Counted from the stretch's first letter, positions 10,277-21,488 are shown. The stretch: 64,000 nt of DNA from an uncultured Dehalococcoidia bacterium (GCA_913048295.1 CAJWWK010000002.1:1-64000), one strand, 5' to 3'. The notes: a model not told the origin generated them from the sequence alone. Numbers and translations: made by a program.

Positions 10277-11458
10277 ATGAACAGGCTGATATTGACGTGT
10301 CTGATCACGTCGGCTCTGATCACGGCATGCGCACAAACAGTACCGCTGACGAGGTCTACCGCATGCGACCAACTTCACGAAACGCTGCTTGAGGCCGGGT
10401 CCCGTGGTGCCGATCTTGCTTACCTGGAAGCCCAGACGCTCGGCCGAGAAGAACTGTGCATTTCGTCCCTGTCTCAGGTCATAAATTCGCTAGGTCAAGA
10501 CGAAACCATCGTGGTCGCAACCGAGGCCATGCGGGTCGAACTGCCAACCGAATTGGCCGCAACGCAGTCGACTCTACTGCCAGTCGAAACCGTTGAACCA
10601 ACGGCACTCCCCGTCCAGACCCGTTCTGCGCCCGCGGGCACGTCCGGGGCATTCCCGGCTGCTGACGGCGATGCTCCAGAAATTTCCGCCAAAATTGAAC
10701 TTCCCAGCGGCAATACGAACACCTCCAACGATTTCTCGCTACTGGATGCGCCACTTTCGGAGCCGGTGATTATCCTCGCACCATCGCCATCTCCCGATCC
10801 CACTCCATTCCCGACACCCAGTCCCACCGTCGAGCACGCTCCTTCTGCGATTCCCACGCCAATATCCAGTACGGCACCATCCATTACACCGGAACCCACT
10901 CCATCTCCGACCAGGACCCCGCTGCCCACGTCAACACCCGTTGTTCCCATAACAACTGCTCCGATCCTCGACGTCCAGATGATGCTCGTTCCGCCCGTCG
11001 ATGTCGTCATGGAAGGTGAATCTCCCATTTCAGTCCAACTGGGCGAGGTAGTCGCTGATTTCACGCTGACTGCATCCGTGTATTCAGCCCATGGCAGTGA
11101 CCGGGGGATCTGGTCCTGGGGCCTTGACCTGGCGACCGACTCTGGAACTGAGTCTGTGTTCATCAGATCGGACTCCAGTATCGGCTTTGTAAACGCAGAT
11201 TCAGTCACCGACATCACTCCGTACGTATTTTCCGTCGACGACACCCAGAATTCTAAGAACGACTTCAGAATTGATACCTGGAACGGCATTACGACGCTTT
11301 ACGTCAATGGCGCCAGGGCCGTCAGCTTCAAGGGCCTGTGGGGCGAGGCCGGGACGCTGTGCCTGGGCACCAACTATCCTGGAAGCGCACTGGCACAGGG
11401 ATTCGCCCTACGAACCGAGGATGCCACCGTAAAGACAACTGCGCTCGTCGTGAACTGA
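10277..11458 (+). CDS. Putative lipoprotein with Pro/Ser/Thr-rich linker
   Basis: Signal peptide plus lipobox LITACAQ; PSPSPDPTPFPTPSPT linker; LamG-like beta-rich C-terminus (fold guess only). Confidence 0.7.
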   Translation: MNRLILTCLITSALITACAQTVPLTRSTACDQLHETLLEAGSRGADLAYLEAQTLGREELCISSLSQVINSLGQDETIVVATEAMRVELPTELAATQSTLLPVETVEPTALPVQTRSAPAGTSGAFPAADGDAPEISAKIELPSGNTNTSNDFSLLDAPLSEPVIILAPSPSPDPTPFPTPSPTVEHAPSAIPTPISSTAPSITPEPTPSPTRTPLPTSTPVVPITTAPILDVQMMLVPPVDVVMEGESPISVQLGEVVADFTLTASVYSAHGSDRGIWSWGLDLATDSGTESVFIRSDSSIGFVNADSVTDITPYVFSVDDTQNSKNDFRIDTWNGITTLYVNGARAVSFKGLWGEAGTLCLGTNYPGSALAQGFALRTEDATVKTTALVVN

Positions 11459-11640
11459 ACACTCGATGTCGAGGTGATGTCCGATCAGGAAACGTCGCTA
11501 GCAGTGCCTACTGAACGATTCGAAAAAATAAGCGGACAGTTCGAAACCCCGTTCGTTGTTTCTAATTTCGGGCTGTGGAACAACTAGCCTCAACCCGACC
11601 GAACCGCATCAAAACAAGGACAGCAAACCCAAAGAGCGAA

Positions 11641-12792
11641 CTAAATGTTCTCCTCGTGGTCCCACGGATCTTCCGGCGGAAGGTCGATATCGAACGGGTC
11701 GCCGCGGTCCAGCCCAAGCTCTTCGGCTTCTTCAGTAATACCGGTTCCGAAATCGTCGACCTCGCTCGGATCGGGGAGGTTCGCCCAGCCCTCGATCTCA
11801 GCGGGCTCATACCCTTCCGTGTCAATACCCGGTAGCGTATCGCCAGCCCCGAACATCGCCCGGGCCATCTCCTGGGTCACGACCTCGTCGAGGTCCTCTT
11901 CCTCTTTCATCGTCTCAAGTGCCTGCCGGACCAGTTCTACAACCCGCGGTTCAGAGCTGATGAGTCGCAACTCCAGCATATTTTTCGCGACATCTCCGCC
12001 GATACGCTCAACCGCCGAAATCGCGGCCAGCTGAACGGTAAGGTCCTCATCGTCTAACGGCCCCTCGAGCGCACGCAGATGAGGTTCGCCTCCCAACTCA
12101 CCGATCGCCATCGTCGCCTCGTACCGGACCGAAACCAGGTCGTGTTCCAGGTCCTCAACAACCCGGTCCGCCCATTTGGGATCTGAAGTGCGGCCCATCG
12201 CGTAGATGCTGCTCTGTCGGGCTGATACATCCCCCGACGACCAGGCCACCTCGACATAAGGTGCGAGGCGGTCGCCACCGAATACCGATACCGCTTCCAG
12301 CGCTTTGAGTTTCACGGCATCCAGTTCGTCGTCGTTTTCGAGGACCCCGAACAACTCGTCAGAGATTGATTTCTCATCTCTTGGTGCGAGCTTGCCTGCC
12401 TGTGCCAACGACGACAGGAAGGCGAGCGACTCCGCAGCGGCTGCGCGGACCACGGGTGATGAATCACCCCTCATCATCTGGCAAAACGGTCTTATCAGCG
12501 ATCTGTCGTCGCTCGTGTCCAATCCGCTGAGGGAGCTCAATCGCACCTGGGCACTCGCGTGGATCAATCCCTGCTTGTAGATCGACTCGAACTCAACATC
12601 AGGCTGTTCTTCACACAGCGTCACCAGGCGTTTGACAAGTTCAAGCACGCGCTCGTCCGACCATTCCAACCACAGCTGGCCAAACTCTTCGGCCTCGGGA
12701 TTCGTCAATCCCGAAAGCCCGGGTAACGACGCGTAGTTCAGCGGGGCATCATCGTCTTCAGGGAGAGCGTTGAGAAACTCATCCAGTCCCAT
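11641..12792 (-). CDS. HEAT-repeat domain protein
   Basis: Repeated DxDLVSVRYEATMAIGELGG / DEDLTVQLAAISAVERIGG units. Confidence 0.75.
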   Translation of the reverse strand: MGLDEFLNALPEDDDAPLNYASLPGLSGLTNPEAEEFGQLWLEWSDERVLELVKRLVTLCEEQPDVEFESIYKQGLIHASAQVRLSSLSGLDTSDDRSLIRPFCQMMRGDSSPVVRAAAAESLAFLSSLAQAGKLAPRDEKSISDELFGVLENDDELDAVKLKALEAVSVFGGDRLAPYVEVAWSSGDVSARQSSIYAMGRTSDPKWADRVVEDLEHDLVSVRYEATMAIGELGGEPHLRALEGPLDDEDLTVQLAAISAVERIGGDVAKNMLELRLISSEPRVVELVRQALETMKEEEDLDEVVTQEMARAMFGAGDTLPGIDTEGYEPAEIEGWANLPDPSEVDDFGTGITEEAEELGLDRGDPFDIDLPPEDPWDHEENI

Positions 12793-12831
12793 TACTGCGC
12801 TCCGTCTGTGAATCCCGGCCGATATTCGACC

Positions 12832-14154
12832 CTATTCGTCTTTCGCCGCCACTTCAACTCTGAGGCATTTTAGAGCCGGGGACCGCATCGATCCGAACAC
12901 CCATTCCGCCGAATCGGACACCTGCTCTACCTGCGAAAGTACTTTGTAGACATTGCCCGAGATCATCGTATCTTTCACCCGGCCAACGATTTCACCGTTC
13001 GCAACCCTGTATCCAAGCGATACGTTGGCACGAAAATCTCCGCCGAGTTCGTTGCCCTGACCAGCGCCGAGCAGAGCCTCGACTACCAGTCCGTCCTTCA
13101 CACCGGCGATCATCTCGTCAAAGTCAGTATTGCCCGCAGCAATATCGATCACCGATGTACCAGGCGAAGGTGAACTCGCCAGCCCACGACCTGCTGCACC
13201 CGTCGAAGTCTTTCCGAGCTGACCCGCCGTTTGCAAATCCAGTAGAGGCGCACCCGCAACACCGCGATCGATCAGAGCGTGCTTGCGGCTCGCCACGCCC
13301 TCGTCATCGAACGGGCGGCTGCCACTTGCACCGGGTATAAGCGGATCGTCGAAAATGGATATCCGTTCGTCGACTATCCGCTCACCCCATCGGTCGGCAA
13401 GTGGCGAGGAACCGTTGGCCACGTTCTTGCCGTTGAACCCCGAAACCAGCGGGTGAAGCAGAGTTGCGCTGACGCCGCGCGGGGTGAATATCACGGGCAG
13501 ATCACCGGTGTTCGAGGTTGGCTGCGCCATGTTCGTGGCCCACCGAAGCGATCTCCGGACCGTCTGAAGAAGGCGGTCCAAATCGCTTTCACCGAACAGC
13601 CTGCTGGACCCGTACCCGGCCCAGACATTCAGCATGTCGGTGCCGCGAATCAACTGCGCTCCGATATAGCAGTAGTAACTGGTCTGCTCATACTCGGCGT
13701 CGACCCCGGCTGAATTCATGATCCGCCCACGGCCGGTAGACCACCCGACGCTGGCATCGCACAGCAACTCGGGCCATTCGTCCAGCAACCGCTCGATCAG
13801 GCCCTGTCCGGTGTCGATCATCGACTGCTGCGAAACCTGCGGGATGGCGGGGTCGAACGTATCAACATCCGGATACTCCGAGGGAGCGGGAAAATCGAAC
13901 GACGCCTCCGATCCAAACGGGGCTACCGATCCTGCCCGGTCCACCAGTTCACCTTCGCGGTCCGCATCGGTCGTAGATGAAAACCCGATGTGTCCCTGGT
14001 CGATCACCCGCAGCGCAACGCCAGAAGTATCACGCCGCATTATCTCCTTCAGCCGGTTCGCCTCGAACGAAACCGGGTGGCTCTCCGATTCAACGCGGTA
14101 AACCTCGGCCTGGTCGAATTTCGCCGAAGCAGCATCCAGCAACGATTCGCTCAA
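12832..14154 (-). CDS. pmbA: TldD/PmbA family metalloprotease subunit, PmbA/TldE-like
   Basis: Partner of adjacent tldD; DQGHIGFSSTTD; no HExxxH. TTG start at 14154 preceded by AGAGGAAA ribosome-binding site. Confidence 0.85.
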   Translation of the reverse strand: MSESLLDAASAKFDQAEVYRVESESHPVSFEANRLKEIMRRDTSGVALRVIDQGHIGFSSTTDADREGELVDRAGSVAPFGSEASFDFPAPSEYPDVDTFDPAIPQVSQQSMIDTGQGLIERLLDEWPELLCDASVGWSTGRGRIMNSAGVDAEYEQTSYYCYIGAQLIRGTDMLNVWAGYGSSRLFGESDLDRLLQTVRRSLRWATNMAQPTSNTGDLPVIFTPRGVSATLLHPLVSGFNGKNVANGSSPLADRWGERIVDERISIFDDPLIPGASGSRPFDDEGVASRKHALIDRGVAGAPLLDLQTAGQLGKTSTGAAGRGLASSPSPGTSVIDIAAGNTDFDEMIAGVKDGLVVEALLGAGQGNELGGDFRANVSLGYRVANGEIVGRVKDTMISGNVYKVLSQVEQVSDSAEWVFGSMRSPALKCLRVEVAAKDE

Positions 14155-14203
14155 TCGATTTCCTCTAGAAATAACTGCTTGACAATGTCGACCATTCGCC
14201 CGT

Positions 14204-15574
14204 TCACGCTCCTGAAATAAGGCATTTTTGAATGCGAATGTGCGGACTTCCGTTCGACACCGGTAGCGGCATCTGACCACCCTTGCCGCAACCGCCACCC
14301 TGGTTCATCCCGAGATCGTTGCCCACACCGTCCAGGTTCTTGAGCGTCTCGAAAAGGTTCCCTGTCAGCATTACCGGCCGAATAGCTTCCTGTATTTCTC
14401 CGTTGCGGATCATGTATGCCTCGCCCGACGAAAACGTAAACATCTCGTGCTGGGTCATCCCGCCGTACCAGTTGCGGACGTAAACACCATCGTCCACGCC
14501 TTCCAGCAGGTCTTCGAGTGTCGCCTCTCCAGCCTCAATGATCGTATTCGTCATACGGACGATCGGTGGGAAGTTGTATCCAATTGCACGGGCGTTGCCC
14601 GTTGGCTTCTCCCCCATCTTTGCCGCGGTCTCGCGTGAATGAAGCCGTCCGACAAGCTCCCCCTCGCGAACCAGTGCAGTCCGCGTCGCGGGTGTACCCT
14701 CTTCGTCGTATTTGAAACTCCCCCGTAAACCGGGAATCGCAGCGCTATCGGTGAAATTCAGGTGTTTGCCACCAAACTTGCGGCCCATATACATGATCTC
14801 GCGGAGTTTCTCATTCTCGTAGACGTTGTCACCTTCAGACAGGTGCCCAAATGCCTCGTGAACAAATACACCTGCCAGTACCGGATCGAGGATCACCGTT
14901 CGTTCGCTGCCGTCAATCGATTTCGCTGTTAGCAGGCCTACGGCACGCTTCGCCGCGTCAACTACGTCGTCATCGAGATCGCGTACAACGTCATAATCGC
15001 CCTGTGAGCCGAGACTGAATCCTGCCTGCTGCACGTCTGAACCGTCACGGGCCTGCGCAGAAATGCGCGAAATAACATGCACCTGCTGTTGCTCGATATA
15101 CGAACCGTCGGTGTTGCCAAAAAAAGTCTTGCGGGAAGTATCGCCGTAAACGATATCGGCGCTGTTGATTCCATCGACCGACCACACGAGGTCGTTGTAG
15201 TGGTCCATCAGCCGTTTCTTTTCGTCAAGAGAAATTTCGGCCGGGTCGTTCACTATGTGTGCCGGAACAACATCGACGTTCGGCTCCACCTCGCCAAGTT
15301 CTGTCTTCGCCCCGCCAACCGCTGCCGCCTGGGCAACCGCTTCGGCTACTTTTGAGTCGAGATCATCAAGGCTGTTGAAGCTCGCGAACCCCCACCCGCC
15401 GTTACGGACGGCCCGCACGTTTCCGCCGAGACCGCTGGTTTGCGCAATCGTGTCGAGAGACTTGCCTCGATAGGTCAGTCGTGTGTTATCGGTCTCTTCA
15501 AACCTAATTTCGCAGTAGTCGGCCCTCCTGCCTGAAACACGGAGTGCGCTATCTATATCGTCACGATATTTCAC
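14204..15574 (-). CDS. tldD: TldD metalloprotease
   Basis: HEAFGHLSEGD (HExxxH), GGMTQHEMFTFSSGEAY, C-terminal NQGGGCGKGGQMPLPVSNGSPHIRI. Confidence 0.92.
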   Translation of the reverse strand: MKYRDDIDSALRVSGRRADYCEIRFEETDNTRLTYRGKSLDTIAQTSGLGGNVRAVRNGGWGFASFNSLDDLDSKVAEAVAQAAAVGGAKTELGEVEPNVDVVPAHIVNDPAEISLDEKKRLMDHYNDLVWSVDGINSADIVYGDTSRKTFFGNTDGSYIEQQQVHVISRISAQARDGSDVQQAGFSLGSQGDYDVVRDLDDDVVDAAKRAVGLLTAKSIDGSERTVILDPVLAGVFVHEAFGHLSEGDNVYENEKLREIMYMGRKFGGKHLNFTDSAAIPGLRGSFKYDEEGTPATRTALVREGELVGRLHSRETAAKMGEKPTGNARAIGYNFPPIVRMTNTIIEAGEATLEDLLEGVDDGVYVRNWYGGMTQHEMFTFSSGEAYMIRNGEIQEAIRPVMLTGNLFETLKNLDGVGNDLGMNQGGGCGKGGQMPLPVSNGSPHIRIQKCLISGA

Positions 15575-15821
15575 GTAATTTCCGAGCCTTTATCTAGGTC
15601 GTGTGCACGATGCCAGCCGGATGCATCTTGCCGCATCGACGGGCAACCCGAGAACAGACCGACAATACTAGCAACGCAATTCACATTGCCGCACTACCCA
15701 AGTCAGTCGCGTTCCATAAGCGGGCCGTTTGATGGTGACACCGCAACCGGTTGACGGTGATAATCCAACGACGGACCTGCGGGATGCCCCGAACAGCAGG
15801 CCGGACCAAGATACTGCCCAG

Positions 15822-17225
15822 ATGAAACTCTCCTACCGGGACGCAATATCTCAGCTACTTTCGCTCGCCGATTTCGAGAGGAAATCGCGCGCCGGTGATC
15901 CACCCGATTTTCACCTCAAAAGGATCGAACGCCTGCTCGGGTATATCGGAAACCCCCACATTGGACAGAAATACGTCCACGTCGCGGGAAGTAAGGGCAA
16001 AGGCAGCACATCTGCATTGATCGCCTGGCCACTTGCCGCCAGCGGGTACAAGACTGGCCTGTTCAGTTCTCCATCGATACACCGAATTACAGAGCGCATC
16101 CGCATTAATGGAGAATCGATTAGCGAAGGCGAATTTGCGCGAATCGTTGAAACGCTCTGGCCCGCCGTTGAGCGGGTAACCGCCGATGGCGATATCGGAG
16201 TGGTATCGGTATTTGAACTCGAAACGGCGATGGCGCTCCATCATTTCACTGAACAGGGAACAGATATCAACGTGATCGAAGTCGGCCTGGGTGGCAGGCT
16301 CGATTCGACCAACATCGTTACGCCCGTCGTTTCCGTAATCACTCCAATCAGTCTCGATCACGTAGCCGTGCTGGGCGACACAATCGGGAAAATTGCAGGT
16401 GAAAAAGCCGGAATCATCAAGCGGGGAATCCCAGTAGTCTCATCGCCTCAAGTGCCGGATGCCGACACTGTGATACGGGCTACTGCGAGCGCTAACAACA
16501 GCGAACTAATCGAAAGTCACAACGCCGTGCCAATCCTGAATTCCACGGACCACGGAATGGATGGCGTCGAGCTCGAGTTGGGCGTCGATGGACGGTCGCT
16601 CGATACCCGGCTCCACCTGCTCGGCACTCACCAAATAGACAACACTCGCACCGCGGTCGCAGTACTTCGACAACTGATAAACAGCGGTATGCCAATTGAT
16701 TTGGGTGCGATTGGCGAAGGCATATCCGCGGTAAAGTGGCCCGCCCGGAACCAGCTGGTGAACCGACATCCAAACCCCGTATTCGTCGACGGGGCCCACA
16801 ACGGGGCATCTGCTAAAGCCTTCCGTAAAACCGTTGAACAACTGTTCCCCGACCGCGGCGGCGTTGTCTTAATACTCGGCACAGTGCGTGGCCACGACCC
16901 GTCAGCGGTGGCGCGCGAACTGGCACCGCTAAAACCCAGAATCGTCGTCACTGAATCAAGACATCCAAAAAGTCTTAGGGGAACTGAACTGGCAAAGGCG
17001 CTAAGTGAATGTAAAATTACTGTCAGTTCCACAACCACCAGCACGCAATTGGCCCTCAATCATGCTCGCGTACTGGCAGGGGATGGTGATGTGATTCTTG
17101 CAACAGGTTCGCTGTTTGTGGCGGCAGAGATAATCGAAATCGAGCACGGCATTGAACCCGAGTTGTACCCCGATATCAAACTCCCGTCCCGGCGCTCTTT
17201 AAGTCCGGCAGCACAGCAGAATTAG
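15822..17225 (+). CDS. folC: Folylpolyglutamate synthase / dihydrofolate synthase
   Basis: VAGSKGKGSTSALI P-loop, EVGLGGRLDSTN, VDGAHNGAS. Start at internal ATG (15822) more likely than 15729. Confidence 0.9.
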   Translation: MKLSYRDAISQLLSLADFERKSRAGDPPDFHLKRIERLLGYIGNPHIGQKYVHVAGSKGKGSTSALIAWPLAASGYKTGLFSSPSIHRITERIRINGESISEGEFARIVETLWPAVERVTADGDIGVVSVFELETAMALHHFTEQGTDINVIEVGLGGRLDSTNIVTPVVSVITPISLDHVAVLGDTIGKIAGEKAGIIKRGIPVVSSPQVPDADTVIRATASANNSELIESHNAVPILNSTDHGMDGVELELGVDGRSLDTRLHLLGTHQIDNTRTAVAVLRQLINSGMPIDLGAIGEGISAVKWPARNQLVNRHPNPVFVDGAHNGASAKAFRKTVEQLFPDRGGVVLILGTVRGHDPSAVARELAPLKPRIVVTESRHPKSLRGTELAKALSECKITVSSTTTSTQLALNHARVLAGDGDVILATGSLFVAAEIIEIEHGIEPELYPDIKLPSRRSLSPAAQQN

Positions 17226-17245
17226 TCCTGAATTAAAACTGATAG

Positions 17246-18499
17246 ATGACAAACAACAACGAAAATCGAGTGGTAATCACGGGCATGGGCGCAATCACGT
17301 GCCTCGGAAACTCGGTCGACGAGTTCTGGACCGGTCTGAAAAACGGGAAATCGGGCATCCGGGAAATCAGCCTGGTCAGCCCCGGCGGCTTCCCGTGCAG
17401 GGTTTCAGGAGAGGTGCGCGACTTCGATACCGCGGAGTATATGGACCGCAAAGAATCCCGCAGAATGGCCCGCTTCTCGCAATTCGCCGTTGCCGCTGCG
17501 CACCAGGCGGTTAAAGATTCGGGGTTGGATCTCGAGAACGAAGACCTCGACCGCATCGGAGTTCTGATCGGGAGCGGCTCCGGCGGGTTGCCTGAAACCG
17601 ACCAGCAGGCCGAAATACGCGTGACCCGGGGCGTAAACCGCATGAGCCCCTATTACATCCCGATGATGCTGGTAAACATGGCCGCCGCCAACATCTCGCA
17701 CACGTTCAACCTGACCGGCTACACCAATACCTGTGTAACCGCCTGCGCTGCCAGTACCCAGGCCATCGGTGAAGCCTCTGAAATAATTCGCCGCGGTGGT
17801 GCAGATGTGATCGTGACGGGGGGAACCGAAGCCGGTATTTGTGAAATCGGAATGGGCGGGTTTAGCACGATGCGAGCCCTCACCACATGGACCGGTGATC
17901 CAGTGAAGGCAAGCCGCCCATTCGACTCAGGCCGCGACGGTTTTGCACCCTCCGAGGGCAGCGGCATTCTCATAATGGAAAGTCTCCAGCACGCGACGGC
18001 CAGGGGAGCGCAGATCTACGCCGAAATCGGCGGCTGGGGCGTTTCAGCTGACGCCTATCACCTGGTGCAACCGCATCCGGAAGGTATCGGTGCCGCTAAA
18101 GCGATGCAACGGGCGCTCGACAGCGCCGGGGTCAGCCTCGACGAGATCGACTACATCAATGCACACGGCACCTCGACACCCATCAATGACAAGTCGGAAA
18201 CGATCGCGATCAAACGCGTCTTCGGCGAGAAGGCCTACAACATCCCGATAAACTCGACCAAGTCGATGGTCGGACACTCTCTGGGCGCTTCAGGTGCGCT
18301 AGAAGCCATCGTTTGCATCAACAGCATCAACGATAGGATCATGCACCCAACGATCAACCAGGAAGAGGCAGACCCGGATTGCGACCTTGATTACGTTCCG
18401 AATGTCGCCCGGGAAGCAGATCTCGACGTAGTCATGTCCAACAGTTTTGGTTTCGGCGGGCAGAACGCCGCGCTGGTTATCAAGAGGTTTGCCGACTGA
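17246..18499 (+). CDS. fabF: Beta-ketoacyl-ACP synthase II
   Basis: VVITGMGAITCLGN; catalytic Cys in CVTACAAS; NAHGTSTPINDKSET; KSMVGHSLGASGALE; SNSFGFGGQNA. Confidence 0.93.
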   Translation: MTNNNENRVVITGMGAITCLGNSVDEFWTGLKNGKSGIREISLVSPGGFPCRVSGEVRDFDTAEYMDRKESRRMARFSQFAVAAAHQAVKDSGLDLENEDLDRIGVLIGSGSGGLPETDQQAEIRVTRGVNRMSPYYIPMMLVNMAAANISHTFNLTGYTNTCVTACAASTQAIGEASEIIRRGGADVIVTGGTEAGICEIGMGGFSTMRALTTWTGDPVKASRPFDSGRDGFAPSEGSGILIMESLQHATARGAQIYAEIGGWGVSADAYHLVQPHPEGIGAAKAMQRALDSAGVSLDEIDYINAHGTSTPINDKSETIAIKRVFGEKAYNIPINSTKSMVGHSLGASGALEAIVCINSINDRIMHPTINQEEADPDCDLDYVPNVAREADLDVVMSNSFGFGGQNAALVIKRFAD

Positions 18500-18570
18500 G
18501 AATGCACCGCCCGTGGGGTCTGGATTTGATCTCGAGACGACAGCAGGAATTTACTGGCGGCCGACCGTAC

Positions 18571-19818
18571 CTAAATCCCAAACACGATCACTTCGGAACC
18601 GGGCCGGGCCTGTACCTTTACCCGCTGCCCGTCGGCGATATCGTTTGCCGCACGTCTTCTCACTCGAATCAAAACGCCTGAATCAAGGCGGACGCTGTAC
18701 TCGGTAAACTCGCCCTGGAATTCTTTTGAAGCGACGATCGCACTTGTCGCATCGACAGCGTCCACAACTTCGATCTCCAGTTCAGATGCCCGCATCAGTG
18801 CGAGCGCATTTTTACTCTGGCCTGGGCCACCGGTCGACTCGGCGAGATTCGATAAACGTGCGGGGAACACACCAGCAGCGGTCTCTACCCGGCCTCCCTG
18901 GTAGGTGCCCTGAATAAGCTCACATGGCCCTATCAACCGGGCAACAGACGCCGATACCGGATTCTGATAAACCTCTTCCGGTGTACCAATCTGCTCGATG
19001 TAGTAGTCACCCATCACCGCGATACGGTCCGATGTCGCAAGCGCTTCCTCGCGATCATGTGTCACCAGCAGCGTGGTCGCACCCGATTCCGTTACGATCC
19101 GTTTGATATCCCGTCGTAAGTCTGCCCTGAGCTGCCGATCGAGGTTGCTGAACGGCTCGTCCAATAGTAGAGCCACCGGGTCGGGTGCAAGCGCCCGGGC
19201 GATCGCCACACGCTGCTGTTGACCACCCGACAACTCGTGAACGTAACGCGACTCGTACCCTCCCATGCCTACCATCTCAAGCACCGGGTCGATGCGGGCC
19301 TTTTTTTCACCAGCGGGCAAATCCTTCAGACCAAACTCCACGTTCTTGGCTACTGTCAGGTGTGGGAACAAAGCGTAGTCCTGAAATACCAGTCCGACCC
19401 TGCGCTGATCGGGCGGGACATGGATGAAAGACGAACCCACCAGTTGACCGCCGACACGTACGTAACCCGCGGATACTTGTTCAAAACCCGCGATAACCCG
19501 CAGCGCAGTGGTTTTTCCGGCACCGCTGCGCCCCAAAATACTTACAAATTCTCCCGGCTGCACCAGCAGGTCGAACCCCCTGATTGCCGGTCGGTCGGAT
19601 CCCGGGTAGCTACAGGCGACTGCCTCGAGATGGATAACGCCCGTTTCCGGTGAACTCGAAACTTGAGAGGTCGGACCCGCGTCCGGTGTCCCCGCTTCCG
19701 GAGCTGTCTTTGCCGCGGCCGCGGTTGGAGATCCGGCCGACAACGGCCCTTCATACTCATCGTCCCCGGGTATCGAAGTCGTTACCACGAGTGGTTTATT
19801 CCGCCACGGCAATTTCAA
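18571..19818 (-). CDS. fbpC: Fe3+-type ABC transporter ATP-binding protein
   Basis: Walker A GRSGAGKTT, signature LSGGQQQRVAIARAL, Walker B LLLDEP. TTG start overlaps permease stop (TTGA at 19818-19815). Upstream part of the ORF (to 20610) is antisense-frame noise. Confidence 0.88.
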   Translation of the reverse strand: MKLPWRNKPLVVTTSIPGDDEYEGPLSAGSPTAAAAKTAPEAGTPDAGPTSQVSSSPETGVIHLEAVACSYPGSDRPAIRGFDLLVQPGEFVSILGRSGAGKTTALRVIAGFEQVSAGYVRVGGQLVGSSFIHVPPDQRRVGLVFQDYALFPHLTVAKNVEFGLKDLPAGEKKARIDPVLEMVGMGGYESRYVHELSGGQQQRVAIARALAPDPVALLLDEPFSNLDRQLRADLRRDIKRIVTESGATTLLVTHDREEALATSDRIAVMGDYYIEQIGTPEEVYQNPVSASVARLIGPCELIQGTYQGGRVETAAGVFPARLSNLAESTGGPGQSKNALALMRASELEIEVVDAVDATSAIVASKEFQGEFTEYSVRLDSGVLIRVRRRAANDIADGQRVKVQARPGSEVIVFGI

Positions 19819-21488
19819 TGGCCTGCCCCAACCAACCCAGGCGGTGCCGATGGGGGCGACGTTCGCGTCGCAACCTCGGCGCGCGGGCCGTAACCCCGCA
19901 GGGTCAGGTACGCCGTAGGAACCCCCGCCACCAGCACCAGCAGCAAGGCGGCCGCAGCGGTCTTGCCAAAATAGGCCTCGGATGCGGCAGACCAGATCGA
20001 AGTCGAAAGCGTCCGGTATCCGATTGGAGAGAGGATCAGGGTGGCGGGAAGCTCTTTCATCGTCAGTAAAAACACCATCGCCCCACCGGCAAATGCACCC
20101 GGCATCACGAGCGGGATCGTGACCGAGGAAATCACTCGCCATTGAGAACGCCCAAGACCCTGGGCCGCTTCCTCGATTCTGGGATTCACCTGTAATAGCG
20201 AGCTCCGCAGCGCGCCAATACCCGCTGGTAGGAAAAGCACTCCGTAGGCAAACACCAGCAGCCATACCGACTGGTAGAGCGGACGTGCAACATTGATTCC
20301 AAAGAACACTAGTGAAAGAGCGACAACCACGCCCGGCAGTCCGAATCCGATGTAGGTCGACCTCTCGATGAACCGGCTCAATCCACTGCGGAACCGCACT
20401 GCCAGGATCGCAACGGGGAGCGCGGCACCGAGCGTCAACACCGCAGCAAGCAGAGAAATGTAAAGCGAATTTCTTGCCGGGATCAACAGGGGCAGGAGCT
20501 GCTGATCGTTGACGAGCCCCCTGGCGAGCCAGTAGACGAGCACGCCGATTGGAATCACAAGCCCGATCAGTACCGGTAATCCGACAACGGCGACTCCGCC
20601 CCACCGCCACCGCCCGAGATCGGCCCTTCTGGCCGGCCGAACTGCACCGACGGTGCTCCGGTGATACGCACCTCGCCCCCTCGTAAAGCCCTCACCCACA
20701 AGCAGTACAACGGCGATAACAACCAGCACCAGCGACAGGACCGCCGCCAGCGTCCTGTCTATCGACGTCTCATACTGAATCATGATCGTCGAAGTAAATG
20801 TCTGGTACCGAAGCAAAGTCACCCCGCCGAAATCGCTCAGCGTATAAAGCCCCACCAGTAACGACCCGGCGGCGATGGCCGGTCGCAACATCGGCAGCGT
20901 GACAGCCCTGAACGTGTGGATCGGTCCGTAACCCATCGCGCGGGCAGCCTCCTCAAGCCCGGGGTCCATCCTGCGCAACGCTCCACGTACCGTCAGCAAA
21001 ACGTAGGGGTAGGTCATCAGTACCAGCACGAGGGTTGCGCCACCGAGTCCGTAGATATCGGGAAGCCGTTCAACTCCAAATATTGACAACCAGCCCTGGA
21101 GCACACCACGCGGCGAGTACATCTCGATAACCGTCGTGGCCATAACGAAACTGGGCAACACCAGCGGTAGCACCGAAGCGACGGAAAGCACCCGGCGTAA
21201 AGGAATGTCCGCTCGAACGGTAAGCCAGGCAACCGGCACAGCAACCGTAATCGAAATCGCCGTCACGGCTGCGATCAGCAAAAAAGTCCGACCGAATACC
21301 GCGGCGGTGCTGACACGCCAGATGATGTCGGCCCACTCTGAACCCGAACCCACAGAACGGACGATCAGGTAGACGACCGGGATCAACGCCGCAAGGGCCA
21401 CGGCAACCGCTGAGGCGACGAGGAACGCCGGGGGCCGCTTTCCGTCGTGCGACACCCACCCCGTTGAAATGACGCCAGAGAAGGTCAT
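19815..21488 (-). CDS. fbpB: Fe3+-type ABC transporter permease (fused two-domain)
   Basis: Two repeats of permease EAA-like loops (EEAARAMGYGPIHTFRAVTLPMLRPAI; EEAAQGLGRSQWRVISSVTIPLVMPG). Confidence 0.9.
   Translation of the reverse strand: MTFSGVISTGWVSHDGKRPPAFLVASAVAVALAALIPVVYLIVRSVGSGSEWADIIWRVSTAAVFGRTFLLIAAVTAISITVAVPVAWLTVRADIPLRRVLSVASVLPLVLPSFVMATTVIEMYSPRGVLQGWLSIFGVERLPDIYGLGGATLVLVLMTYPYVLLTVRGALRRMDPGLEEAARAMGYGPIHTFRAVTLPMLRPAIAAGSLLVGLYTLSDFGGVTLLRYQTFTSTIMIQYETSIDRTLAAVLSLVLVVIAVVLLVGEGFTRGRGAYHRSTVGAVRPARRADLGRWRWGGVAVVGLPVLIGLVIPIGVLVYWLARGLVNDQQLLPLLIPARNSLYISLLAAVLTLGAALPVAILAVRFRSGLSRFIERSTYIGFGLPGVVVALSLVFFGINVARPLYQSVWLLVFAYGVLFLPAGIGALRSSLLQVNPRIEEAAQGLGRSQWRVISSVTIPLVMPGAFAGGAMVFLLTMKELPATLILSPIGYRTLSTSIWSAASEAYFGKTAAAALLLVLVAGVPTAYLTLRGYGPRAEVATRTSPPSAPPGLVGAGH

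Noticed and set aside
10495-11289. Gly/Val-rich minus-strand ORF
   Set aside because: It is the antisense reading of a Pro/Thr/Ser-rich linker region, a typical artefact.
19819-20610. N-terminal extension of the FbpC ORF
   Set aside because: Overlaps the permease gene in another frame. The TTGA start/stop overlap at 19818-19815 gives a natural start.
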